A stretch of DNA of 59,043 nucleotides, from IMG/VR virus record IMGVR_UViG_3300028800_000013, positions 1 through 59,043 of that record; one strand, given 5' to 3'. The notes under the pieces were generated by a model. That model saw nothing but the letters and a program-made list of their open reading frames with translations, did not search any database and was not told the DNA's origin. The stretch's first letter is position 1, and each line of letters begins with the position of its first letter. Below are positions 42,901-50,873 of the stretch, in pieces. The position numbers were made by a program, and so were the translations under genes. This DNA is from a virus.

Positions 42901-42908
42901 AAGGCCAA

Positions 42909-43639
42909 GTGGTGGAGCGGCGTATCATCTTCGGCGATTGCAGGAAGGACATGCTCGAGCATGGGCCTTTCGATATGCTTTTGGCGGACCCGCCGTATGG
43001 CGATACGTCGCTTGATTGGGACCGCCGCTGCAGCGGATGGCTCGATGCCGCCGCTCGGATGCTCAAACCGACTGGATCGCTATGGGTGTTCGGCTCGATG
43101 CGGTTCTTCCAGGAAGTTAGCTTTGATGGTTGGGCTCTCGCGCAGGACATCGTTTGGGAGAAGCACAACGGCTCTGCGTTCCATGCCGATCGCTTTAAGC
43201 GTGTGCATGAGCATGTCTGCCAATACTACCGGGGAAGCTGGGCCGATGTTTACAATGAGGTCCAGATGACGCCAGACGCCACCGCTCGCACCGTGCGCCG
43301 CAAGAAGCGCCGACGCACACGGGGCACATCGAGGCGGGAGCCTACGAGAGCCACGACGGCGGCCCACGCATTATGCGCTCGGTGATCTGGATGCCTTCGA
43401 TGCACGGCAAGGCAATTCACCCGACTGAGAAGCCGTCTGACCTTCTCGAAATTCTGATCCGCACGAGCTGCCCGCCCGGTGGCTTGATCGGCGATATGTT
43501 CGCTGGCTCCGGTGCTGCGGGCGAGGCGGCGATGCGCGCCGGCAGGAACTATGTCGGGTGTGAGATCGACGTTGAAATGGCAACCAAGGCAACGGCTCGG
43601 CTAGACTTTCTGCTGCCGCTGTCCGTAATTAACCCCTAG
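42909..43639 (+). CDS. Beta-class DNA methyltransferase, frame-disrupted
   Basis: The frame from GTG 42909 carries the catalytic LLADPPYG and a normal middle (LWVFGSMRFF), and then leaves frame near 43308-43312 and ends at 43385. A frame one base away continues with HPTEKPSDLLE and the SAM motif FAGSGAAGEAAM to 43639. One additional C in the CC at 43310-43311 would restore a single protein of about 243 residues. As in the methyltransferase at 2505, the order is motif IV then motif I. Whether this is a mutation or a sequence error cannot be told from one sequence. Confidence 0.75.
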
Positions 43640-43658
43640 CGGAAAACGAGCCAAACCG

Positions 43659-43878
43659 ATGGCGTGGAAGCTGCAGCGAGCGAAGTGGGACTGGCGGAAG
43701 TATCTGACGCCCGAAGAACTTGCGCGCATAGAACGCTCGGACGCTGCCGCCGCAAAGATTGAATTGGCACGTCGGCAGTACGAAAAGAAACGGCATATTG
43801 TACTTGCCAGTATAATATGCCGAAAAGAAATTCGGTCGCGAGCGCCAGCGCGCCAAGTACGACGCGCTGAGTCAATAA
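43659..43878 (+). pseudogene. MAWK paralogue B, disrupted by a 40-bp hairpin insertion
   Basis: It starts MAWKLQRAKWDWRKYL like the gene at 37158. After codon 43 a 40-bp insertion shifts the frame, so the frame runs to 43934 with unrelated residues. Removing the insertion restores YEKKFGRERQRAKYDALSQ and a TAA at 43876-43878, matching paralogue A. The gene is therefore a recently broken copy. Confidence 0.7.
43781..43830. repeat. Hairpin insertion flanked by 10-bp direct repeats
   Basis: CGAAAAGAAA occurs at 43781-43790 and again at 43821-43830, like a target duplication. Between and overlapping the second copy, CGGCATATTGTACT (43791-43804) and AGTATAATATGCCG (43809-43822) form a 14-bp stem with one G-T wobble and a TGCC loop. 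The AT-rich arms differ from the GC-rich surroundings. Confidence 0.8.
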
Positions 43879-43888
43879 AGGAGCGCCC

Positions 43889-43999
43889 ATGCGCGTTGTG
43901 CTGGTGTGCGGCGGCCTTGCGCCCGTCGCCGTAGCGAGCGGAGACGTCTTGCGCAGAGGCGATTTGCCGAACCTGTCGAACTGGCTCATAAGATATTGA
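43889..43999 (+). CDS. Possible 36-residue protein
   Basis: A short ORF at good distance from AAAGGAGC, the last in the rightward accessory operon. The peptide is hydrophobic at its N terminus. It may be the end of the operon or simply a chance frame. Confidence 0.4.
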   Translation: MRVVLVCGGLAPVAVASGDVLRRGDLPNLSNWLIRY

Positions 44000-44012
44000 T
44001 CTTTAACGGACT

Positions 44013-44037
44013 TGGCGACCCCGGCTGGATTCTAACC
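44013..44037 (-). other. Candidate attP core: tRNA 3'-end-like segment
   Basis: On the minus strand the segment reads GGTTAGAATCCAGC followed by CGGGGTCGCCA. That is the T-loop and 3' T-stem, acceptor strand, discriminator and CCA of a tRNA; the first half of a tRNA is absent. It lies about 145 bases from the integrase stop codon, the usual place of attP. Tyrosine integrases commonly recombine in tRNA 3' ends. No full tRNA gene is present in the window. Confidence 0.6.
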
Positions 44038-44097
44038 TTTCCCGACCAGGTGCGAGCGGGGCCGAAAATACCCGTTATGCGCCAATGAGTACGTTAT

Positions 44098-44155
44098 GGG
44101 AGGTAATAGCTGTAAGCCGTTGTAATGGCGAGACAATAGTACAACTACCTCTCCC
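44098..44155. repeat. Nested inverted repeats next to attP
   Basis: GGGAGGTA (44098-44105) faces TACCTCTCCC (44146-44155), and inside them GTTGTA (44119-44124) faces TACAAC (44140-44145). They may be integrase arm sites, or a weak two-way terminator between convergent operons. Confidence 0.35.
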
Positions 44156-44163
44156 ACCAACGC

Positions 44164-44185
44164 ATAAAAACTGCTTTGTTTTTAT
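44164..44185 (-). terminator. Terminator overlapping the integrase stop codon
   Basis: ATAAAAAC (44164-44171) and GTTTTTAT (44178-44185) form a perfect 8-bp AT-rich stem with a TGCTTT loop. On the minus strand the T-rich arm comes last. The integrase TAA lies in the stem. Confidence 0.5.
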
Positions 44186-45258
44186 TGATCTTTTTCGCCC
44201 GCCGCTCTTACCGAATGGCCGGGTAAGACCATAGACGTTCCACCATCGTTCGCTAGCTTGCCGATCGCCTCGCGTGCCAGCCGCGCCCGGTCCGCGCTCT
44301 TGGTATATAGCGATGCCATGCGTCCGCCAGCCCACCCGAAAATGGCCTCTAGCTGCGCCACAGTTGCCCCGTTATTCGCTGCCCTGGTTGCCCCGGCCTT
44401 CCGGACCCCGTGCGCTGATTTCTGAACCCCGGCGGCCCTGCAGGCGGCAGAGAACATATTGCCGAACGACTCCTTCGTGAGCGGTTTGCCGGTCGCTCCG
44501 CAGATGAACGCAAGCTCGCCGGTTGGCCCGGCGGCAAGTGCTGCGGCGAGCTCGGGCAGGATCGGGATGTGAACGTCGGTGTCGGTCTTTTCCGTTCGGA
44601 GGCTCGCCACACCGTTCCGGACGTGCTGGCGACCGATCCGGACGGCGTCGCCGCGCCGGAGGCCGGTGTAGAGCAGGACCGCGAGCCACACCCGTTCTTT
44701 CGTGCCGAGCGGCCAGCGTGCCTCGTAGCTGGCAAGGTCATCCTCGGTCCATGCGGGGAAGCCCTGCGTCTTCTTGGCGATCGGATATTTGACGGACGCA
44801 GCCGGATTGACGTCGACGAATCCGGCCTCCTTCGCCCATGCGAAAAGGCCGCGCATCGTATCGATGAAATGCCGCCCCTGTGACGCCGTTCGCCGGTCCC
44901 GTCCGGCGACGATTGCGTGCTCTGTGACCGCTACATAGGGTTCGGCGCCGGCCGACTTGAGGGCGTGTTTCAGGATATTCTCGCGCTGCCGGCGGGTGGC
45001 GAGAGAGAGGTCGCGCCACGCCGGCGTCTCCCGGTATCGCTCGGCGAGCCACGCCAGCGTGCCGGCCCTGGCGGACCGCACGGGCGGACGTTCGCCGCGA
45101 ACGGCGGCCTCATAGGCGGCCATGAACTCAGGGGATCCAAAGTCGCCGCGGATGCGAACCAGCGGACATTTTCCAATCCGGACGTACCAGACTGTTCGGC
45201 CATGGCGGGTCGTATGGCGCTGGAGAAAAGGCGGACGCGGGCGCGGCATGTCGTCCAT
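44182..45258 (-). CDS. int: Tyrosine integrase
   Basis: A 358-residue phage integrase. After an arm-binding N terminus and core-binding domain (about 65-165), the catalytic domain has the RKHR(W)Y set: R201 in TGLRRGD, K224, H283 and R286 in AHGVR, W309, and the nucleophile Y318 in ASLYTK. It integrates and, with a directionality factor, excises the genome at attP. The ATG at 45258 overlaps the stop of the gene before it; a TTG at 45261 is in frame. It is the last gene of the lysogeny operon. Confidence 0.95.
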   Translation of the reverse strand: MDDMPRPRPPFLQRHTTRHGRTVWYVRIGKCPLVRIRGDFGSPEFMAAYEAAVRGERPPVRSARAGTLAWLAERYRETPAWRDLSLATRRQRENILKHALKSAGAEPYVAVTEHAIVAGRDRRTASQGRHFIDTMRGLFAWAKEAGFVDVNPAASVKYPIAKKTQGFPAWTEDDLASYEARWPLGTKERVWLAVLLYTGLRRGDAVRIGRQHVRNGVASLRTEKTDTDVHIPILPELAAALAAGPTGELAFICGATGKPLTKESFGNMFSAACRAAGVQKSAHGVRKAGATRAANNGATVAQLEAIFGWAGGRMASLYTKSADRARLAREAIGKLANDGGTSMVLPGHSVRAAGEKDQ

Positions 45259-45443
45259 CAAAGGACAATCTCCCGCCCGGCCTCAAGCCCGTTCTCTGTG
45301 CGCTCCGGGGATTGCGGGAGAAACCGAATGAGCGTGCTTCCGTCGCGGCGGATTTCGAGTTCGCACGCCTTACCCATCCGCTCGGCCGCCTTGATGGCTT
45401 TGACCATCTCGGCCTGAGTGATCTTGGCAGGACCGCGGCTCAT
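45258..45443 (-). CDS. Small basic protein upstream of int (possible directionality factor)
   Basis: A 61-residue protein (MSRGPAKITQAEMVKAIKAAE, then strand-like residues). Small proteins with this N terminus are frequently found beside integrase genes in alphaproteobacterial prophages. Its size and coupling to int suit an excisionase, but no wing-helix signature is clear. Confidence 0.5.
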   Translation of the reverse strand: MSRGPAKITQAEMVKAIKAAERMGKACELEIRRDGSTLIRFLPQSPERTENGLEAGREIVL

Positions 45444-45910
45444 GGCGTTTCCGATTCCGCAATTTCCCGAAGCCACGCTTTGATCTCATCTCCGATGCGA
45501 AACCATTCGCCGTTGCTGTTGTGTGTTGCGAACCGCTGGTGAAGATTGGCTTCATCGTCGGTTGAACCGCGAAAGGTCGCGTATATCTTCAACGGCTCCG
45601 GCGCGCTCGTCTGCAGCGTCGACAGACGAGACGGCACATCCGTTGAAAACCCGATCTTGATGTAGTCACCGAACCCGACGACGTAGATAAATCCGAACTT
45701 TGCGCCGCCATTCGCAATCTCAAGGTGATGCGCGTCGTATATCGTCGTCTCTTTGTCGATGATAATCTTTCCGCGTATGCGGTCATCGGCCTCAAGCCGG
45801 TCAAAATGCTCGGTCGGCAGATTGAGGAGATGCGCAGCCTCACGACGATTCAGGCCACGTCTCAAAGTTTGTTTCGCCCGGCGCTTCGTCACCTTACGCC
45901 TCCCCGCCAT
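45440..45910 (-). CDS. T5orf172-domain (GIY-YIG-like) protein
   Basis: A 156-residue protein starting at ATG 45910. The basic N terminus has an HTH-like segment (LNRREAAHLLNLPTEHFDRLE). The C-terminal domain holds FGFIYVVGFGDYIKIGFS ... RLSTLQTSAPEPLKI, the T5orf172/GIY-YIG nuclease pattern with paired GFIYVV and KIG motifs. The domain occurs in phage nucleases and stress proteins. It overlaps the HNH gene before it by 22 bases. Confidence 0.75.
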   Translation of the reverse strand: MAGRRKVTKRRAKQTLRRGLNRREAAHLLNLPTEHFDRLEADDRIRGKIIIDKETTIYDAHHLEIANGGAKFGFIYVVGFGDYIKIGFSTDVPSRLSTLQTSAPEPLKIYATFRGSTDDEANLHQRFATHNSNGEWFRIGDEIKAWLREIAESETP

Positions 45911-46293
45911 GGCTGCCCGGTACGCCGGTCGACGACGCCCCGCCAAAGCGTCCGCTTGCGGGGATCGAGCCGGTTGCCGGGGATGACGGGTGCGTTTCTG
46001 ATGGCGCGGGCGGCGTCTTCGCGTTTGCGGACGCGGGCGATGATGCGCTGATCGTAGACGGCGGTCTTGATGCGCCAGCAGGTCTTGGTCAGGACAGCAC
46101 AGTTCTCCAAATCGTTGCGGCCGGAGATTCGATCCGGGTCCGCGTGCTCGTAGAAGATTTGTCCGTCGACGAGACGGCATCCACACGGCTGCGGAAACAC
46201 ATGTGGGATCAGATGGCATTCGCAGATGTCGTTGGAGCGGGCGTAGGCGGCGCGTTTCGTCGATTTGCTGAACTCATTGCGTCGGAAGGTCAT
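45889..46293 (-). CDS. HNH endonuclease
   Basis: A 134-residue protein from ATG 46293. CECH and CGC form metal ligands in the first half. FYEHADPDRISGRNDLENCAVLTKTC provides the H-N-H core (EHADPD, then N in DLENC). It is a free-standing HNH nuclease in the lysogeny operon; target unknown. The start is chosen by its ATGA overlap with the upstream gene. Confidence 0.8.
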   Translation of the reverse strand: MTFRRNEFSKSTKRAAYARSNDICECHLIPHVFPQPCGCRLVDGQIFYEHADPDRISGRNDLENCAVLTKTCWRIKTAVYDQRIIARVRKREDAARAIRNAPVIPGNRLDPRKRTLWRGVVDRRTGQPWRGGVR

Positions 46294-46508
46294 GACGAGA
46301 GCATAACCCCCGTGAGTCCACTCCATGCAGCAAGTGCGGCTTTGTCGTCTTCCTGAATCATGCTTCGGACACGCTTCTCCGTCCTGCCGCCGCCGTCGAC
46401 GTGCAACTGAGCGCGAACGATGGCGAGGATCATCGCGGCTTCGCGCGGGCTTTTAGACGTGCGCAGAATCCGCACAATCTCGGAAGCGATCTGCGATGCG
46501 TCGCTCAT
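46290..46508 (-). CDS. Hypothetical small protein
   Basis: A 72-residue helical protein, coupled by ATGA overlaps on both sides. No domain recognised. Confidence 0.55.
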   Translation of the reverse strand: MSDASQIASEIVRILRTSKSPREAAMILAIVRAQLHVDGGGRTEKRVRSMIQEDDKAALAAWSGLTGVMLSS

Positions 46509-46654
46509 GCCATCCCCGCCTTCACGATCAACCCGACATTCGCAATGACATATCCGCCGACGATCAGAACATCGGCGTGCTTTCCCTCATACATCCATAG
46601 TGCGCCTTGGCAGGCGTAGAGGAAGGTGACGATGTAGAGAGGGGTGAGGGTCAT
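46505..46654 (-). CDS. 49-residue membrane peptide
   Basis: A short ORF joined by ATGA overlaps to both the Dcm-type methyltransferase gene and the next gene. It has two hydrophobic stretches (LYIVTFLYACQGALW and VLIVGGYVIANVGLIV). The double overlap supports genuine translation. Confidence 0.6.
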   Translation of the reverse strand: MTLTPLYIVTFLYACQGALWMYEGKHADVLIVGGYVIANVGLIVKAGMA

Positions 46655-48531
46655 GCGGCCTCGCCTATTTCAATTTGATCGACGTAGCCGATGCGCTGGC
46701 CCAACCAGCGCATCACGTTGACGGCCATGCTATTCCCGAGCGCCTTGTAACGCGGGCCATCGGCAGCTAAGCGGCTCAAATCTGCATCAGAGCAGCCTGT
46801 AAACGTTTCTGGATCAACGCCAAATAATTGAGCCAACTGTTCATGCGACAGCGACCGCAAATGCGTTAGTTCGTCGGCCTCCAGTCGCCGTCGCATCTTG
46901 GTCCGTATGAGGGTGTAATTGTCCTTGAAGCCTTGCAAGCGTTCGCATTCGACGGGGATGAGACGACGTACCGCCCATTGCTGAGCGATGTAGCTTTTTG
47001 ACGATCCGCCGCTTGCGGCGCGGATGTTCGCCGTCTCGTGCGGCCCTTCGAATTGCGAACCGCCTTCGCGTCCGCGCATGTCGAAGGCGACGGCTAATTG
47101 TCCGCCCGCATTGGCGTGGCTTTCGGTAAAGCCCATCGCTCGCAATGTCGGTGCGACATCGTTCGCCGCGTCTGCACCATGATCCTTGCAAGAGAACGCG
47201 ATCGTCGGTGCGGAGCCGCTGGCGCGGTCGGCGTTGCTTCCGAGCGTCCCTGAATGATCGCCGCTTAGATCGAGATTTGAGCCGCGCGTCTGGAAGGCAA
47301 TGGCCGGCGGATGTGCTGCCGATGCGAGTGGATGACAGGGCTCTCCTGCCTTCGGAACACTGCGGTTCGTCTGTGACGTGATCTGGGTCGTGTCGAACGC
47401 AATCGCTTGGCTGAACGCATCTGTGTCGAGCGGCCCCGCCTTGTCCCCATAGATGATCGTGTCGCTCTGGCGGGCATCGAAAGCAATCGGCACAGTCGGC
47501 ACGCCCCGCCCGGTACCATCTTCGCTCGCGTCGAAACCCTCCGCGCGCAAAGCGTGCGCGGTCGCGATCAAGGTCTCGGTCTCGGTCTCGTAGTCCTGAC
47601 GACCCATGCCGCCTGCGTTGAGGCAGTGCGAGACATCGCCGGTCGACGAGAATAAGCCAACGTAGCTCTCGGCATCCGCACGATGTGAACTGTTTGACTT
47701 GGCGAGAAGCGGTTGTGCTACATCGTGCGACGCAATCAACCCGGCGGCGCAGTCGAAATCCGTTCCGAGTCCGCCACCGCCTTGAGTGCGCGCGTTAATT
47801 GTCGGGGCAACTCTTTTCCCCGCTTCTCGGCGCGGCGCAGGATTCCCCGACAGGCCTTCGCGCTCAAAAAGTACCGCTGCGGCACGTCGCCAGTCTCCAA
47901 GATATCCGACAACGAACACACGCCGTCGTCGCTGGGGAACCGCTCGGGCAAAGCCGTCCACTCGGACATACTGAGCGTCAAGCACTCGCCATGCGAGGCC
48001 GTATGCGCTTTCGATGCCAAGGACAATTCCCGCAGTTTGCCAGCCTGATGCGGGGATTTCAATTCGTCGTCCAGAGAGCAGTCCCAGAAGGCTCGCAAAG
48101 TCTCGTCCTCCGTTGCTCGAAAGGACGCCGGGGACGTTCTCCCAGACCAGCCATCGGGGCCGGTACTTGCGAGCAAGAGCAGCATAGACGAGCGTGAGCG
48201 AGCCACGCATTCCATCCATGCCCGCGCGGAGTCCGGCGATGGAGAAGTCCTGACATGGTGTTCCTCCGACGAGAAGATCGATAGCTGCATCCGGCCATTC
48301 CTCGAATTTCGTCATATCGCCGAAGTTGGGAACGCCGTTACGAGACCATGCTTCGCCGGGGAGATTGCTCCCGTAGTGGTGAGCTAAAACTGCGGACGGA
48401 AAATCCGGTCCGTATTTGTAATTGTGATCCGGATCGAATTGCGAAAACGCGAACGGCTGCCAGCCGAGCGGATGCCAGGCGCATGTCGCCGCTTCTATCC
48501 CTGAACAGACGGAGAGGTAGCGCAGGTTCAT
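46651..48531 (-). CDS. C5-cytosine DNA methyltransferase (Dcm type)
   Basis: A 626-residue enzyme with the ordered m5C motifs: SVCSGIEAA (7-15), GGTPCQDFS (89-97, catalytic C93), ENVPG (131-135) and QRRRRVFVVG (200-209). The C-terminal motif KALGNSMAV follows after a long variable region (about 235-510) of repeated AIAF/VAF-type units, possibly the target recognition region with expansions. It would methylate cytosine-C5 to protect phage DNA from restriction. It is expressed with the lysogeny genes, so it probably works in the prophage as well. Confidence 0.95.
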   Translation of the reverse strand: MNLRYLSVCSGIEAATCAWHPLGWQPFAFSQFDPDHNYKYGPDFPSAVLAHHYGSNLPGEAWSRNGVPNFGDMTKFEEWPDAAIDLLVGGTPCQDFSIAGLRAGMDGMRGSLTLVYAALARKYRPRWLVWENVPGVLSSNGGRDFASLLGLLSGRRIEIPASGWQTAGIVLGIESAYGLAWRVLDAQYVRVDGFARAVPQRRRRVFVVGYLGDWRRAAAVLFEREGLSGNPAPRREAGKRVAPTINARTQGGGGLGTDFDCAAGLIASHDVAQPLLAKSNSSHRADAESYVGLFSSTGDVSHCLNAGGMGRQDYETETETLIATAHALRAEGFDASEDGTGRGVPTVPIAFDARQSDTIIYGDKAGPLDTDAFSQAIAFDTTQITSQTNRSVPKAGEPCHPLASAAHPPAIAFQTRGSNLDLSGDHSGTLGSNADRASGSAPTIAFSCKDHGADAANDVAPTLRAMGFTESHANAGGQLAVAFDMRGREGGSQFEGPHETANIRAASGGSSKSYIAQQWAVRRLIPVECERLQGFKDNYTLIRTKMRRRLEADELTHLRSLSHEQLAQLFGVDPETFTGCSDADLSRLAADGPRYKALGNSMAVNVMRWLGQRIGYVDQIEIGEAA

Positions 48532-48959
48532 TCCGCCGCCTCCGCATAGACCTCGGTCGCGTCCTCCATCTCGGCTTCGAGCTCCGCGCGCATCAGACCG
48601 AAGGCGACCATCTCGCCGATCTCTGTCAGCGCTGCGATCTGCCGTCTGCGGTGATGGTTCTCGACCACGACCTTGACGAGGTAACGGTCGAACAGTGCGA
48701 TGATCGTTTCGGTGCCGATCAGACGCTCGCGTTCGGTGTACCAGAACTTCGTTTGACGGACGGCCTCGCCGTCGATGTGCAGGACTCGCAGCGCCCGCCG
48801 CATTGCGGGCGTGAGGCTTTGCCTGTGATCGTGGCCTCGCTCGCGCAACGGCTTGCGCATGGCTGCGGTACTGCGTCTGCGTTGCGCAACCTGCTGTGTC
48901 GTCCCGGTCGATACGTAGGACGCGAAAGGATCGATGCCGAAGTAGTGCGAGCTTTTCAT
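48528..48959 (-). CDS. Hypothetical protein
   Basis: A 143-residue protein with a basic N-terminal half and a helical C-terminal half (FDRYLVKVVVENHHRRRQI). It overlaps the methyltransferase start by 4 bases. Function unknown. Confidence 0.6.
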   Translation of the reverse strand: MKSSHYFGIDPFASYVSTGTTQQVAQRRRSTAAMRKPLRERGHDHRQSLTPAMRRALRVLHIDGEAVRQTKFWYTERERLIGTETIIALFDRYLVKVVVENHHRRRQIAALTEIGEMVAFGLMRAELEAEMEDATEVYAEAAE

Positions 48960-48966
48960 TTCCGTC

Positions 48967-49737
48967 TCAAATCGTCCTTGCGAGCGCCCGCGCCCAGGCC
49001 CGGTCCTGGTCGCCGTTTGCTTCGATCAGATCGATCAAGTTCACGCTCTCGATATGCGGGAGCCCGTCGGTGACGAAGAAATTGGCCTGCATCGAGAGCC
49101 TGCCGGCGGCGCCGTTCGGGCGCGTCCAGGCGTGCGCGCGGGACGGCGTCGGCCGGCACAGCTCGACCGCGAGCGCCTGTCGCGTGCTCCTGTAGGAGCC
49201 GCGCGTGTTCGCCCGGCTCCAGGCCAGTGCGCGCGCCTCGGCCACGTCAACGGCCGGCGGGGCGAGATCGTCGAGCGTAGCGTCCCGCCAGGTCTGCCTG
49301 TCGCGGTCGAAACCGCGCAGGATCAGGCGGCCTTCGCCGTCGCAGCTAAAGCGCAGGTTCTCCCGGATCGAGGCGGGCAGACTGAATGCGCCCAACACCT
49401 TCTCGTGCAACGTCTCGACGTTCTCCAATTCCATGGCCGATACTCCTTGACGCAATGATTTACGGATTTTCACGCAGACGACATCCGGCCGGGCCTGTGC
49501 TTGCAGAACCGGTGCGCAGGCTCCGGCCGGCGACTGATGACGCAACAGACGATCCGCCGAACTCAGAACCAGATTGACGCCGGCGGCGAACAGAACCGAC
49601 GCAACAAAGGTGATCGCGAGATTGAGTCGCGCCGTGGCCTTTGACTGTCCTCTCAAATCAGCAGGCCACGGCGCGAAGCCGCCGGATCGATGACGGCCGG
49701 GGAAGAACGACGACGATCCGGCGGATTTGGAAGTCAT
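48967..49737 (-). CDS. Hypothetical protein with N-terminal membrane anchor and internal start
   Basis: The frame from ATG 49737 (ATGA overlap with the gene before) is open for 256 residues. It includes a transmembrane segment near 38-59 (LNLAITFVASVLFAAGVNLV). A second ATG at 49434 has AAGGAG at ideal spacing and starts a 155-residue soluble form (MELENVETLHEKVLG). Two products from one frame are possible. Function unknown. Confidence 0.55.
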   Translation of the reverse strand: MTSKSAGSSSFFPGRHRSGGFAPWPADLRGQSKATARLNLAITFVASVLFAAGVNLVLSSADRLLRHQSPAGACAPVLQAQARPDVVCVKIRKSLRQGVSAMELENVETLHEKVLGAFSLPASIRENLRFSCDGEGRLILRGFDRDRQTWRDATLDDLAPPAVDVAEARALAWSRANTRGSYRSTRQALAVELCRPTPSRAHAWTRPNGAAGRLSMQANFFVTDGLPHIESVNLIDLIEANGDQDRAWARALARTI

Positions 49738-49928
49738 CGAAGCGCCTCGTTGATCTTAGCGAGAACGCGGTCGAACCGACGGATTGCACGCCTTTCGTGC
49801 GCATCCATCTGTTCGTATGAGCGTGCCGGCGGGATCGTGCAGCATTCGAATTGTGAACGACGCTCGTCGGCCAGGACGCGCTTAGCTGCGCGGAGTGCTT
49901 GCTCCATATTGATCGCTTTGGACGCCAT
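49734..49928 (-). CDS. Hypothetical small basic protein
   Basis: A 64-residue helical protein, coupled to both neighbours by overlapping stop and start codons. A GTG one codon upstream is in frame. Confidence 0.55.
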   Translation of the reverse strand: MASKAINMEQALRAAKRVLADERRSQFECCTIPPARSYEQMDAHERRAIRRFDRVLAKINEALR

Positions 49929-50353
49929 CACGCCGCACGCTTCTTAATGTTCGCAATCCGGCTCGCATTCGCAATCGTGCGAGCGACCTGTGCGACCGTG
50001 ACGCGGTCATCGCCGTAGGCGATATCGATAAAGTCGCGCGCAAGCTCGGCCGCGTGCGGCAGGGCGAAGAACTTGGCGGTGATATCGTCCACGATCTTGC
50101 GAGCGGAAGAGTCCGTACTCGGCGCTCCTTCGTAGAACCATGCAATCGGCGTTTCGAGAACGCGGGCGACTTCCTGCAGAAGCCCGGCGCCGATGCGATT
50201 CGCGCCCTTCTCGTATTTTTGGAACTGCTGGAAGGTGATCTCGAACTTCTTGGCGATCTCCCCCAGGCTCAGGCCATGCTCTAGCCGCTTCGCCCTAATC
50301 CGAAGGCCGATATGCACGTCGATCGGCTTCGTCTTCCCTGTGGTGGTTGCCAT
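49928..50353 (-). CDS. XRE-family transcriptional regulator
   Basis: A 141-residue protein from ATG 50353. The HTH is at about 14-45 (IRAKRLEHGLSLGEIAKKFEITFQQFQKYEKGANRI). The C-terminal helical region is of the type found in small CI-like repressors without a LexA-like protease domain. Its promoter (TTGACC and TACATT on the minus strand) overlaps GTAC-N7-GTAC sites also present at the 51.3-kb switch, so it is probably controlled by the CI-like protein or autoregulated. Confidence 0.85.
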   Translation of the reverse strand: MATTTGKTKPIDVHIGLRIRAKRLEHGLSLGEIAKKFEITFQQFQKYEKGANRIGAGLLQEVARVLETPIAWFYEGAPSTDSSARKIVDDITAKFFALPHAAELARDFIDIAYGDDRVTVAQVARTIANASRIANIKKRAA

Positions 50354-50392
50354 TATTTCCGCCCCGTGACACCCAAATCGGGTGACGGGACG

Positions 50393-50444
50393 AATGTACA
50401 TAGGGTGTACCTACGTGGTCAAGCGAAAAGTACGCTCCGTGTAC
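50393..50444 (-). promoter_or_regulatory. Promoter of the XRE gene with two GTAC-N7-GTAC operators
   Basis: Perfect GTAC-N7-GTAC sites lie at 50396-50410 (spacer ATAGGGT) and 50430-50444 (spacer GCTCCGT). On the minus strand TTGACC (50422-50417) and TACATT (50398-50393) form the promoter; the first operator covers the region from the -10 box into the spacer. Confidence 0.7.
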
Positions 50445-50459
50445 ACTATGAGAGGTGGA

Positions 50460-50873
50460 TTATTTACCGCCGAGCTCAGGGAATGGCTTCAGTCTTGTGC
50501 ACCGGTCCCGGAAGCGTGAACCGTCAACCCCTTCTACCGCGCCCGAACGGCGGATATAGACCATGACCGACTGCAGTCCGGCATAGCCGCCCATGCCGTT
50601 CTTCGCATCGGCTTCGACGCAGACACAGGTCGCCGGCTCGGATACCTTCTGCAGATTGGCGAGCGTCGGGCCGGTCTGAACCATTGCGTCATAGGAACAC
50701 GCGAACGGTTCTCCAATCTTGGCGTCGCGCAGCGAATAGTGGTCGCGCCAGATGGCGGAACGCTGCGTTTTGATGGTCTGCTTTGCCTGATCGAGCGTAA
50801 GCCGCTCGGCGGCCTCCGCAACGCCGAGCAGTGCCATTCCAGAAAACACCATGGCTAACAGCGGTTTAATCAT
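50460..50873 (-). CDS. Exported hypothetical protein in the immunity region
   Basis: A 137-residue protein from ATG 50873, overlapping the CI-like gene by 8 bases. It has a clear Sec signal peptide (KPLLAMVFSGMALLGVAEA). The mature part has cysteines (FACSYD, CVCVEAD) likely to form disulfides. Co-transcribed with the repressor, it could be a lysogenic-conversion or exclusion factor acting in the periplasm; inference. Confidence 0.6.
   Translation of the reverse strand: MIKPLLAMVFSGMALLGVAEAAERLTLDQAKQTIKTQRSAIWRDHYSLRDAKIGEPFACSYDAMVQTGPTLANLQKVSEPATCVCVEADAKNGMGGYAGLQSVMVYIRRSGAVEGVDGSRFRDRCTRLKPFPELGGK

Noticed and set aside
44013-44037. A tRNA gene
   Set aside because: Only the 3' T-arm and acceptor part is present, with no D or anticodon arm, so it is an attachment core.
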